DNA from: JAOADN01 sp046155885
Lineage (GTDB): Bacteria > Pseudomonadota > Alphaproteobacteria > Rhodobacterales > Rhodobacteraceae
Length of the DNA stretch: 8,693 nucleotides
Assembly (NCBI GenBank): GCA_046155885.1
Contig: JBJXFU010000142.1
Location: 1-8,693, forward strand
Reading direction: 5' to 3'
A program made the translations under genes and the position numbers. Below, in pieces: positions 1 through 7,631 of this stretch. Numbering within the stretch: the first letter of the stretch is position 1; the number at the start of each line of letters is the position of its first letter. The notes under the pieces are model-generated. The model was not told where the DNA came from. It saw only the letters and a list, made by a program, of their open reading frames with translations, and did not search any database.

Positions 1-749
1 CGGTGGACGCGCGACAGGGTCAGCTTCGCGTTCTCCGGCAGCCCGTCGAACACCATCTCGCCGCTGGCGCCCACCGGGGCGAGCTGGGCGGGGTCGCCGA
101 AAAGGATGAGGGTGGGGAAGATCTCCCTCAGGTCGTCCAACTGACGTTCGTCCAGCATCGAGGCCTCGTCGACGAAGCCGATATCCAGCGGCTCCTCGCG
201 CCGCTTCCAGCCCTTGATGAAGTCCGACCCCCGGAGGCCCGCCGCCGCCAGCGCGCCGGGGATCGAGGGCACCTGGTCGTGGAACGCCTTCGCCCGGTCC
301 AGCGCGAAATCCGTCAGCCCCTCCACCGCCGGCCGTTCGCCGCCGTTCGCGAGCCATTCCGCGATCTTCTCGTACTGGGGGTCGTAGATCGGGGTGTAGA
401 GGATGCGGTGGATCGTCGTCGCCGGCACCCCCCGCCCGCGCAGCACCGAGGCCGCCTTGTTGGTGGGGGCAAGGATCGCCAGCGTCCGCCGGTGCGTCCG
501 CCGCCGCCCCTCCCAGTCGCCCGAAACGGTCTCGACGCCGGCCGCGGTCAGGGCCTTGGCGAGCGCGGCCAGAAGCATCGTCTTGCCCGACCCCGCCTTG
601 CCCACCACCGCGCGGAGCGAGGGCCGCGCGTCCGCCCCCGACGGCTGGGCGATGCCCCCCGCAAGGTCGATCCCGGCTCGCCCCAGCGTGTCGGAAAGAT
701 CGTCCCAGGCGGTGGCCTGATCGTCGGAAAGGGAAAGCGCCGCATCCAT
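1..749 (-). CDS. RecD/Dda-like SF1 DNA helicase, C-terminus beyond the window
   Basis: Partial: 249 residues are visible from the ATG at 749, and the frame is open at the left edge. The helicase motifs come in SF1 order: Walker A GKAGSGKT (about residues 50-57), motif Ia APTNKAAS (94-101), Walker B VDEASM (193-198), motif III FGDPAQLAPVG (217-227), and the start of motif IV (LSRVH) at the edge. The VDEASM and GDPAQL forms are typical of the RecD/TraA/Pif1 side of SF1 (COG0507), enzymes that use ATP to unwind DNA 5' to 3'. No nuclease domain is visible, but most of the second RecA domain is missing. The start follows luxI by 52 bases on the same strand with only a weak Shine-Dalgarno sequence, so it may be read from the luxI transcript. 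The helicase family is secure; the biological role (repair, conjugation-like, other) cannot be told. Confidence 0.88.
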   Translation of the reverse strand, partial: MDAALSLSDDQATAWDDLSDTLGRAGIDLAGGIAQPSGADARPSLRAVVGKAGSGKTMLLAALAKALTAAGVETVSGDWEGRRRTHRRTLAILAPTNKAASVLRGRGVPATTIHRILYTPIYDPQYEKIAEWLANGGERPAVEGLTDFALDRAKAFHDQVPSIPGALAAAGLRGSDFIKGWKRREEPLDIGFVDEASMLDERQLDDLREIFPTLILFGDPAQLAPVGASGEMVFDGLPENAKLTLSRVH

Positions 750-801
750 GCGCCCGACCGTAAGGCCCCGCGCGGCGGGCGCAACCCGGGTTCGGGCCGG
801 A

Positions 802-1428
802 TCAGGCGGCCGCCGCCCCGACGGCCGCCGAACGCAGGAACCACAGCGCCGACGCCTCGCGCGACAGCCCCGCCCGCCGCGCCATGACATCGCGGATCGC
901 CCCCGAGAAGGCCCAGAAGCCCAGCCCGACCGCGTCCTTCCCCGCGCCCTCGCGCGCCACGATGTCGGGGGACCAGCCGAGCAGCCGGTAGATGCGCACC
1001 ATCCTGTCGTCGAAGACCCCGACCGCATGCGTCAGCCCGAAGCGCAGGCCCACCTCGGCCCCCCCGAGCATCAGCGCCGCCGATACCTTCGGCCCGGCAT
1101 CCGGCGCCAGGCAGAAGCGCGTGCATTCCCAGATGCGGGGGTCGGCGATCCGCCCTTCGGGGATCAGCCGCGCGAAATGGTCGTTCACCATCGTCGGCCC
1201 GCCCGCCGTCGGCAGGAACCGCATCGACCCTCCGTGGCTGCCGTCCTCTTTCTCCCACACCACATAGAGCGGCCCGGCATCGTCGTATTCATCGCGCTCG
1301 TAGCCGTCGCCGTCCACCCTGACCGCCCAGTTCAGCCGGTCGCGGAACTGCGCCGCGCGATCCCGGAACATGGTGCGGAAAAGCTTGTCGTGGCGGCGCA
1401 GTTCGGCGCCGCTGACATATCTGAGCAT
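802..1428 (-). CDS. luxI: LuxI-family acyl-homoserine-lactone synthase
   Basis: 208 residues, the usual size of the family. LuxI enzymes make the quorum-sensing signal acyl-homoserine lactone from S-adenosylmethionine and an acyl-ACP or acyl-CoA in the cytoplasm. All the invariant residues are present: Arg24, Phe28, Trp34, Asp46, Asp49, Arg70, Phe85, Glu101 and Arg104, in the motifs FRDRAAQF, RDEYD, GGSMRF and WECTRF. The start at 1428 is set by an AGGAGG five bases upstream; another ATG at 1433 is out of frame and abuts that site. It follows luxR by 127 bases on the same strand, the classic receptor/synthase pairing. Its Shine-Dalgarno sequence is one arm of a perfect inverted repeat (1434-1454), suggesting translational control. 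The acyl chain length cannot be read from sequence. The C-terminus ends in an Ala-rich tail. Confidence 0.95.
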   Translation of the reverse strand: MLRYVSGAELRRHDKLFRTMFRDRAAQFRDRLNWAVRVDGDGYERDEYDDAGPLYVVWEKEDGSHGGSMRFLPTAGGPTMVNDHFARLIPEGRIADPRIWECTRFCLAPDAGPKVSAALMLGGAEVGLRFGLTHAVGVFDDRMVRIYRLLGWSPDIVAREGAGKDAVGLGFWAFSGAIRDVMARRAGLSREASALWFLRSAAVGAAAA

Positions 1429-1433
1429 CGCAT

Positions 1434-1454
1434 CCTCCTGATGGCGTCAGGAGG
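1434..1454 (-). promoter_or_regulatory. Perfect inverted repeat covering the luxI Shine-Dalgarno site
   Basis: Read on the minus strand, CCTCCTGA, then CGCCA, then TCAGGAGG: two 8-base arms with no mismatch and a 5-base loop. The right arm contains the AGGAGG of luxI, which ends five bases before the ATG. In the mRNA this hairpin would hide the ribosome binding site. A DNA-binding role is also possible, but the CTG to CAG spacing is 7 bases rather than the 10 of a standard lux box, and the position over the ribosome site does not suit activation. Confidence 0.6.
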
Positions 1455-1502
1455 GTTTCAGCGATGCGCATTAAGCCGGGGTGCGGCGCGGCGCCGGTAC
1501 GG

Positions 1503-1520
1503 TCAGGAATTGTTCAGGAA
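1503..1520 (-). repeat. Tandem direct repeat of TCAGGAA upstream of luxI
   Basis: On the plus strand TCAGGAA occurs at 1503-1509 and again at 1514-1520, an 11-base period, close to one helical turn. The core TCAGGA recurs at 1447-1452 inside the luxI leader hairpin, with an inverted copy at 1436-1441. A possible luxI -10 (CTTAAT, minus strand, 1475-1470) would put these repeats around -40 to -57, where an activator could bind. No good -35 is present. Protein and function are unknown. Confidence 0.35.
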
Positions 1521-1555
1521 GTCGGCCGGTTTCACCGCAGGCCGGCAGCCCGGCG

Positions 1556-2269
1556 CTACAGGATGACCAGCCCCAGGGCGATGGCGCGGGCCACCGCATG
1601 GGTCGAGTTGTTGGCGCCAAGCTTCCCGCGCGCGCTTTCGACATAGACGCGGAAGGTGTGTTCCGAAATCGCCAGCCATTGCGACGCCTGCGACCGGTTC
1701 ATCCCCATTGCCAGCATCGACAGCGCATCGACCTCGCGCGGCGACAGGCGGGCGCCGTTGCGGAAATCCGTGCCCTCTTCCAGTTCCAGCGCCTTCTGGT
1801 TGATGAAATGCGCGACAAGGATCAGGTCGGTCGTGTTCTCGTCCTTGAACCTTTCCCACCGCGTGTCCGCGCAGCGGCTCGACACGGTGAACAGCGCGAA
1901 CTGCCCGCTCGGCCCCCGGATCGGAACCGAAAGCCCCTGATTGCCGACCCCGGCATCCAGCGCCTCGCCCAGGAACGACCGGACATGTTTCGGCGTCCAG
2001 TCCAGCGTTTTCCAGTCGAGCGGCCGGAAATGCGTGAAACAGCCGTGCACGACCGGGTCGATGCGCGAATAGTCCTCTTCGATGTAGCGCTCGACCCATG
2101 ACTGCGGATAGGTGAGCGCCGCGTACTGATCGCCCGATCCGCTGACCGAGTGATAGACAAGGTGCTCGATGTCGCACTGATCGCGCAGACCGGTGATGAC
2201 CTTCTGCAGGTCGTCAAGCGTTTTCGCCCGTTGGAGCTCGCCAGAAAAGCGATCCAGCCTGATCCGCAT
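1556..2269 (-). CDS. luxR: LuxR-family acyl-homoserine-lactone-responsive regulator
   Basis: 237 residues, full family length. It has an N-terminal autoinducer-binding domain (about 15-160) and a C-terminal LuxR-type helix-turn-helix (about 175-237). The residues conserved across LuxR/TraR proteins are all present: Trp58, Tyr62, Asp71, Pro72, Trp86 and Gly112 in the ligand pocket, and Glu179, Leu183 and Gly189 in the DNA-binding domain. It should bind an acyl-homoserine lactone and regulate transcription, most obviously of the luxI gene just downstream. The start at 2269 has a GGAGG nine bases upstream. Its first 56 bases overlap the end of a small upstream frame, so the two may be translationally coupled. 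No convincing lux box was found before luxI, so the target site is unclear. Whether it activates or represses cannot be told. Confidence 0.93.
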   Translation of the reverse strand: MRIRLDRFSGELQRAKTLDDLQKVITGLRDQCDIEHLVYHSVSGSGDQYAALTYPQSWVERYIEEDYSRIDPVVHGCFTHFRPLDWKTLDWTPKHVRSFLGEALDAGVGNQGLSVPIRGPSGQFALFTVSSRCADTRWERFKDENTTDLILVAHFINQKALELEEGTDFRNGARLSPREVDALSMLAMGMNRSQASQWLAISEHTFRVYVESARGKLGANNSTHAVARAIALGLVIL

Positions 2270-2429
2270 GTCGCCGCGCCTCCACGACCGGATCTCCGGC
2301 CAATTGCGCTATCTCCGCGGCTGCCAGCAAGGACGTGTCGTCCAGTTGTTCCGCCAGTCCGGCAAGGCCATTCGATTTCGCAAAGGACTTTAGATCCGCC
2401 AGTACATCCAGGATCCAACCGTATTGCAT
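2214..2429 (-). CDS. Small unrecognised protein at the head of the luxR-luxI operon
   Basis: 71 residues starting MQYGWILDVLADLKSF. The first 45 residues look like a genuine protein: a predicted amphipathic helical segment, WILDVLADLKSFAKSNGL, then a second one, LAGLAEQLDDTSLLAAAEI. I cannot name a family with certainty, but the composition is unlike the arginine- and proline-rich shadow frames of this GC-rich region. It lies on the luxR strand and its 3' end overlaps luxR by 56 bases, with the luxR ribosome site inside it. No signal peptide or membrane segment is seen. The Shine-Dalgarno sequence is weak. It may be a small partner of the quorum-sensing pair or a leader peptide that couples luxR translation. 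The tail after about residue 55 is less protein-like and may reflect the overlap. Confidence 0.6.
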   Translation of the reverse strand: MQYGWILDVLADLKSFAKSNGLAGLAEQLDDTSLLAAAEIAQLAGDPVVEARRHADQAGSLFWRAPTGENA

Positions 2430-2478
2430 ATGATCGCCCGCGTGAAGAGTGTGAATATCAGTCCCACAACCACCGGGG

Positions 2479-2493
2479 TTAATTTTTCCTTAC
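2479..2493 (+). promoter_or_regulatory. CtrA-like box, TTAA-N7-TTAC
   Basis: TTAA at 2479-2482, seven bases, then TTAC at 2490-2493: seven of eight positions of the established CtrA motif TTAA-N7-TTAA. It overlaps the candidate -10 of the quorum-sensing operon. The wider stretch 2477-2504 is also an inverted repeat, GGTTAA and TTAACC, with 16 bases between the arms. Confidence 0.4.
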
Positions 2494-2510
2494 GGCCGTT
2501 AACCTAGCAA
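2481..2510 (-). promoter_or_regulatory. Candidate promoter for the small ORF-luxR-luxI operon
   Basis: On the minus strand TTGCTA (2510-2505) and AAAAAT (2487-2482) are separated by 17 bases; each hexamer matches 4 of 6 sigma-70 consensus positions. The start would be near 2475, about 45 bases before the small gene. The patch is AT-rich for this genome. The -10 overlaps a CtrA-like box. Weak evidence from sequence only. Confidence 0.3.
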
Positions 2511-2584
2511 CTCACCGAAAATGGGGAGGCGTGGTGGTCTAACCCGTTGAAATTCCGCACTCCTGGCAGGCCCCGTCCGGATCG

Positions 2585-2600
2585 TTAACCATATGTTCAC
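2585..2600 (+). promoter_or_regulatory. CtrA-like box, TTAAC-N5-GTTCAC
   Basis: TTAA at 2585-2588, seven bases, then TTCA at 2596-2599, again seven of eight positions of TTAA-N7-TTAA, with the flanking C of the extended form on both halves. It lies just past the 3' end of ccr, about 155 bases upstream of the small gene that heads the luxR operon. CGTTAACC occurs here and at 2497-2504. Confidence 0.4.
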
Positions 2601-2632
2601 CAACGGCCTCCCGCCCCGCCGCCCCTACAACC

Positions 2633-3919
<1,287 letters not shown>

Positions 3920-4024
3920 CTTCGACCTCCGTAATCCATGCCGCAGTGCAGAATCGCCGCGCCCCGGCATGATTTAGAATCGGCAGCGCAACTTTACAAC
4001 TCAATAGTTCCGAGTCTTGAAATT
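3920..4024 (-). promoter_or_regulatory. ccr leader with candidate promoter and inverted repeats
   Basis: This 105-base gap is AT-rich in its upstream half. On the minus strand TTGTAA (3999-3994) and TAAATC (3976-3971) are 17 bases apart, a weak sigma-70-like pair. AACT-CAAT-AGTT (3998-4009) is a short palindrome over that -35. Downstream, ATGCCG (3938-3943) and CGGCAT (3965-3970) form a perfect 6-base inverted repeat with 21 bases between, which would lie in the ccr leader RNA. A good GGAGG precedes ccr. No U-tract terminator follows the acyltransferase gene, so readthrough is possible. Confidence 0.3.
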
Positions 4025-5440
4025 TTATGACCTTTCCGTTTCGCCTTCCGCCCCCGATTCCCGGATTTCGGCCGGATCGTCCGGCAGAAGCTGTGCAATC
4101 GAGTCCGCATAGAAGCGCAGGACCGGCGCCGCGCCCGGGGCGACGCGGTAGGCTGTGCCCTCTTTCACCACCAGCCGGCGGCGCGTCAGCACCCCGAGCC
4201 CCGCCGCCACCCGGTCGGCGACCGGCCCCTTCGGTATGGCGACGGTGGCGCCCGCCGCGGAAAGCCTGGCGCACAGTGCCGCCGCGCGGTCCAGAAGCGC
4301 CGCCTCGCCGATCTCCGTGGCATCCCCGAAGGCCAGCGCCACCAGCGGCACCGGCAGGACCGGCATCACCCCCCGGATCCGCTGCATCAGCTGCCGCGCC
4401 AGCCGCTCGGTGGCGTCCCCGGCGCCGCCCGCCATGACCTCGGACAGGGTCAGCGGCACCCCGAAACTCACCGCCGCATAGCCGAACCGCCGGTATCGCC
4501 CGGTCAGCCGCCGCCACGCATGGCGAAGCACAAAGCGCAGGATGCCGAAAGGGTCGGCGCGGAACCTCCGCCGGCCCGCCGCTGCCGCGGCGATCAGCAC
4601 CCGGTCCTCGAACACCCGGTCGTAGTTCAGCGCCACCGGGACGAACACCACCTCGCGCCCGCCTTCCTGCCAGCCGGCGACGATATAGCTCAGGATGCCC
4701 AGCTTCGGCGCCGCCAGCCGCCCGTCCAGGCTGAGGCCGCCTTCGGGGAAGATCGCCTGCGTCACGCCCTCTTCCGTCGCCATCTGCACATAGCGCGCCA
4801 GCACCCTGCGGTAGAGCGCGTTGTCCGACCGGCGGCGGATGAAATAGGCGCCCATCGACCGGATCAGGCCCGACAGCGGCCAGACCCGCGCCCATTCCCC
4901 CACCGCATAGCTCAGCGCCGACCGGCTGGCGGCCAGGTAGGTGACCAGAACGTAGTCCATGTTCGACCGGTGGTTCATCACGAAGACCACCGTCGCCTTG
5001 CGGTCCACCGCCGCCAGGGCCTCGGCGTCGAAGCGTTCGATCCGCACGTAGTAAAGCAGCCGCACCACCCGCCGCGCCAGCCGCGCCGCGATCCCGAAGT
5101 AGATCAGGGCGGAGAACGACGGCACGATTTCCCGCGCATAGGCGCGCGCCCGTTCGAAGGCCACGCTTTCCGGCTCGCCCCCGGCGGTCGCCGCCGCCAC
5201 CACGCCCTCCATCACCTTCGGGTCATGCGCCAGCCGCACGATCATGTCGTTCCTGTGCATCAGCTTGAAGGGCTGGATCGGCCGCTCCAGCCGCTTGTTC
5301 AGTTCGCCCACCAGCCGCTCCACCCGCCGCCGCAGGAACCAGCGGACCGAGGGGAAGAGGAAATGCGACAGGAACGACAGGGCCGCGAGGAACAGGATCA
5401 GCGAGAGGAGCCAGAGCGGGACTTCGACGATGCGCGACAT
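4025..5440 (-). CDS. PlsB-like glycerophospholipid acyltransferase
   Basis: 471 residues. It has an N-terminal membrane segment (about 8-30) followed by a PlsC/PlsB-type acyltransferase domain. The four motifs are visible: HRSNMD (HX4D, His157-Asp162), GAYFIRR (197-203), FPEGGLS (231-237) and FVPVALNYDR (266-275). The MDYVLV and GAYFIRR forms resemble glycerol-3-phosphate acyltransferase PlsB more than PlsC, but E. coli PlsB is far longer (about 800 residues), so the acceptor is uncertain. Expected role: acyl transfer to glycerol-3-phosphate or lysophosphatidate at the inner membrane. The start at 5440 gives the hydrophobic N-terminus; extension to 5608 would run through the ecm promoter. The Shine-Dalgarno sequence is weak. 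It lies upstream of ccr on the same strand and diverges from ecm, an unexpected lipid gene between two ethylmalonyl-CoA pathway genes. Confidence 0.88.
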   Translation of the reverse strand: MSRIVEVPLWLLSLILFLAALSFLSHFLFPSVRWFLRRRVERLVGELNKRLERPIQPFKLMHRNDMIVRLAHDPKVMEGVVAAATAGGEPESVAFERARAYAREIVPSFSALIYFGIAARLARRVVRLLYYVRIERFDAEALAAVDRKATVVFVMNHRSNMDYVLVTYLAASRSALSYAVGEWARVWPLSGLIRSMGAYFIRRRSDNALYRRVLARYVQMATEEGVTQAIFPEGGLSLDGRLAAPKLGILSYIVAGWQEGGREVVFVPVALNYDRVFEDRVLIAAAAAGRRRFRADPFGILRFVLRHAWRRLTGRYRRFGYAAVSFGVPLTLSEVMAGGAGDATERLARQLMQRIRGVMPVLPVPLVALAFGDATEIGEAALLDRAAALCARLSAAGATVAIPKGPVADRVAAGLGVLTRRRLVVKEGTAYRVAPGAAPVLRFYADSIAQLLPDDPAEIRESGAEGETERS

Positions 5441-5486
5441 GGCGGCCAGACATACACGCGGGGCGCGGCCGGGGCAAAAGCGATTG

Positions 5487-5503
5487 TCGCCGCACCGCGG
5501 CGA
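5487..5503. promoter_or_regulatory. Perfect 17-base palindrome, possible operator
   Basis: TCGCCGC, then ACC, then GCGGCGA: 7-base arms with no mismatch. It ends one base before the TTGACA -35 of the candidate ecm promoter and lies 46 bases before the divergent acyltransferase start, where a regulator could act on both genes. The regulator is unknown, and GC-rich palindromes arise by chance fairly often here. Confidence 0.4.
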
Positions 5504-5504
5504 A

Positions 5505-5533
5505 TTGACACGCAATGAAGTTACGACTATCCC
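5505..5533 (+). promoter_or_regulatory. Candidate ecm promoter
   Basis: TTGACA (5505-5510) is a perfect -35 hexamer. After 17 bases comes TATCCC (5528-5533), which keeps the first three positions of the -10 consensus. Transcription would start near 5540, about 31 bases before the ecm ATG. The weak -10 next to a strong -35 fits a regulated promoter. Confidence 0.45.
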
Positions 5534-5570
5534 GTCAGGCGCGTAATAATATTGCCGGTTGACGAAGACC

Positions 5571-7535
5571 ATGACGACCCCGAAGGACCAGCCCTGGCTT
5601 ATCCGCACCTATGCGGGGCATTCGACGGCCGAGGCATCGAACGCGCTTTACCGCGCCAACCTCGCCAGGGGGCAGACCGGCCTGTCGGTCGCCTTCGACC
5701 TGCCCACCCAGACCGGCTACGACAGCGACCACCCGCTGGCCAGGGGCGAGGTCGGCAAGGTCGGCGTGCCGGTCTGCCACCTGGGCGACATGCGCACGCT
5801 CTTCCAGGGCATCCCGCTCGACCGCATGAACACCTCGATGACGATCAACGCGACGGCGCCCTGGCTGCTGGCGCTCTACATCGTCGCGGCCGGGGAACAG
5901 GGGGCCGACACCGCTGCCCTTCAGGGCACCGTGCAGAACGACATCGTCAAGGAATACCTTTCGCGCGGCACCTACATCCTGCCGCCGGAGCCGTCGTTGA
6001 AGATGATCACCGACGTCGCGGCCTATACCGGCACCCACCTGCCGAAGTGGAATCCGATGAACGTCTGTTCCTACCACCTGCAGGAAGCCGGGGCGACGCC
6101 GGAACAGGAACTGGCCTTCGCGCTCGCCACCGCCTGCGCGGTGCTCGACGACCTGAAGGGCAAGGTCGCGCCCGCCGACTTCCCGGCAATGGCCGGCCGC
6201 ATCAGCTTTTTCGTCAACGCCGGCATCCGCTTCGTGACCGAGATGTGCAAGATGCGGGCCTTCACGGACCTCTGGGACGAGATCTGCCGCGACCGCTACG
6301 GCATTGCCGACGAACGCCACCGCCGCTTCCGTTACGGCGTGCAGGTCAACTCGCTTGGCCTGACCGAACAGCAGCCCGAAAACAACGTCTACCGCATCCT
6401 CCTGGAAATGCTCGCGGTGACGCTGTCGAAGAACGCCCGCGCCCGCGCCGTGCAGCTTCCCGCCTGGAACGAGGCATTGGGCCTGCCCCGCCCGTGGGAC
6501 CAGCAATGGTCGATGCGGATGCAGCAGATCCTCGCCTATGAAACCGACCTTCTGGAATACGGCGACCTGTTCGACGGCAACCCCGTCGTCGCCGCGAAGG
6601 TCGAGGAACTGAAGGCCGGCGCGCGGGCGGAACTCGCGATGATCGACGGCATGGGCGGGGCGGTCGCCAGCATCGGGTATATGAAAGCCCGCCTGGTGGA
6701 CTCGAACGCCGAGCGCATCGCCAGGATCGAAAAGGGCGAAACCACCGTGGTCGGGGTGAACCGCTGGCAGACGGGCGAACCCTCGCCGCTGACCGCCGGG
6801 GAAGCGGCGGTGCTGACTGTCGATCCGTCGGTCGAGGCCGGGCAGGTGGCGCGGCTCGACGCCTGGCGAAAGGCCCGCGACCCCGCCGCCGTCGCCGCCG
6901 CGCTCGCCGCGCTCGCCGATGCCGCCCGGACCGGCGCCAACGTCATGCCCCCCTCCATCGCCGCCGCCCGCGCCGGCGTCACCACCGGCGAATGGGCCGG
7001 CGCGATGCGTGCCGTGCACGGCGAATACCGGGGCCCCACCGGCGTGTCGCGCAACCCCTCGAACCGCACCGAGGGCCTCGACGAGCTCCGCGCCGAAGTC
7101 GATACCGTCTCGGCCCGCCTCGGCCGGCGCCTGTCGTTCCTGATCGGCAAGCCCGGGCTCGACGGCCATTCCAACGGCGCCGAACAGATCGCTGCCCGCG
7201 CCCGCGACTGCGGCATCGACATTGCCTACGAAGGCATCCGCCTGACGCCCGAGGCCATCGTCGCCGCCGCCGCCGACAAGCGCCCGCATGTCATCGGCCT
7301 GTCGGTCCTGTCGGGCAGCCACCTGCCGCTGGTGGCCGAAGTGCTGGACCGGCTCCGCGCCGCGGGGCTTGCGCAGATCCCGGTGATGGTCGGCGGCATC
7401 ATCCCCGAGGCCGACGCGGCGGCGCTCCGGGCGATGGGCGTGGCGGGCGTCTACACGCCCAAGGATTTCGAGCTGAACCGCATCATGCGCGACGTGGTGG
7501 CGCTGGCGGGCGGGCGGGCCGAGGCGGCGGAGTAG
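5571..7535 (+). CDS. ecm: Ethylmalonyl-CoA mutase, coenzyme B12-dependent
   Basis: 654 residues, the normal length for Ecm (also called MeaA). It rearranges (2R)-ethylmalonyl-CoA to (2S)-methylsuccinyl-CoA using adenosylcobalamin, in the cytoplasm. The N-terminal catalytic barrel carries RTYAGHSTA (12-20), SVAFDLPTQTGYDSD (39-53), NTSMTINATAPW (87-98) and further on NPMNVCSYHLQEAG. The C-terminal cobalamin-binding domain (about 520-654) has the DxHxxG motif DGHSNG, with Asp531, His533 as cobalt ligand and Gly536, followed by SVLSGSH and the GGIIP turn. I prefer the ATG at 5571 (MTTPKDQPWL) over an in-frame TTG at 5559. It diverges from the acyltransferase-ccr unit and acts two steps after Ccr in the same pathway, which favours Ecm over methylmalonyl-CoA mutase. 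The strand opposite is open for long stretches only because of GC-rich codon bias. Confidence 0.96.
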   Translation: MTTPKDQPWLIRTYAGHSTAEASNALYRANLARGQTGLSVAFDLPTQTGYDSDHPLARGEVGKVGVPVCHLGDMRTLFQGIPLDRMNTSMTINATAPWLLALYIVAAGEQGADTAALQGTVQNDIVKEYLSRGTYILPPEPSLKMITDVAAYTGTHLPKWNPMNVCSYHLQEAGATPEQELAFALATACAVLDDLKGKVAPADFPAMAGRISFFVNAGIRFVTEMCKMRAFTDLWDEICRDRYGIADERHRRFRYGVQVNSLGLTEQQPENNVYRILLEMLAVTLSKNARARAVQLPAWNEALGLPRPWDQQWSMRMQQILAYETDLLEYGDLFDGNPVVAAKVEELKAGARAELAMIDGMGGAVASIGYMKARLVDSNAERIARIEKGETTVVGVNRWQTGEPSPLTAGEAAVLTVDPSVEAGQVARLDAWRKARDPAAVAAALAALADAARTGANVMPPSIAAARAGVTTGEWAGAMRAVHGEYRGPTGVSRNPSNRTEGLDELRAEVDTVSARLGRRLSFLIGKPGLDGHSNGAEQIAARARDCGIDIAYEGIRLTPEAIVAAAADKRPHVIGLSVLSGSHLPLVAEVLDRLRAAGLAQIPVMVGGIIPEADAAALRAMGVAGVYTPKDFELNRIMRDVVALAGGRAEAAE

Positions 7536-7547
7536 GCGGCCGCCTAC
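7532..7547 (+). other. 16-base perfect palindrome at the ecm stop codon
   Basis: GTAGGCGG followed by CCGCCTAC, containing the ecm TAG stop (7533-7535) and a GCGGCCGC core. In RNA it could form a 6-base stem with a GGCC loop. A C-rich run follows instead of a U-tract, so it is not a classical intrinsic terminator; it may stabilise the 3' end. Confidence 0.4.
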
Positions 7548-7564
7548 GCCCCCGCCCCCGCCGT

Positions 7565-7578
7565 TTGCGCCAGATCAA
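7565..7578 (+). promoter_or_regulatory. FNR/FnrL-like box upstream of the DUF6455 gene
   Basis: TTGCG-CCAG-ATCAA against the FNR-family consensus TTGAT-N4-ATCAA: the right half is perfect and the left half keeps TTG (8 of 10 positions). A TAGACC at 7601-7606 could be the -10, giving a start near 7613. The box centre (7571.5) then lies exactly 41.5 bases upstream, the class II FNR activator position. The leader would be 19 bases and contain the GGAGG. Confidence 0.45.
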
Positions 7579-7631
7579 GGCCGCCCCCCGCCGCGCCCGC
7601 TAGACCCCGGCCCGAAGCCGGAGGTTTCCCC

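Noticed and set aside
3..887. Plus-strand frame opposite the helicase and the luxI 3' end
   Set aside because: The minus strand has ordered helicase motifs; the plus-strand product is Arg/Pro-rich and low in complexity.
1434..1454. Reading this inverted repeat as a standard lux box
   Set aside because: CTG and CAG are 7 bases apart, not 10, and the site covers the ribosome binding site and not an activator position. It is kept as an RNA hairpin candidate.
1515..1550. Stem-loop after luxR as an intrinsic terminator
   Set aside because: The GGCC/GGCC and GGT/ACC pairing needs a bulge and a 3-base loop, and no U-tract follows.
3920..3970. Longer ccr start at 3970
   Set aside because: The extra 17 residues do not resemble the family N-terminus, and the ATG at 3919 has a well-placed GGAGG and the conserved MALD start.
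5441..5608. Longer acyltransferase start at 5608
   Set aside because: It would add 56 residues without family character and overlap the ecm start and its promoter.
5535..7322. Long open frame (595 codons) on the minus strand opposite ecm
   Set aside because: Its composition is the Gly/Arg/Ala/His-rich pattern expected opposite a GC-biased gene. Ecm on the plus strand has full-length family motifs. No ribosome site or domain was seen.
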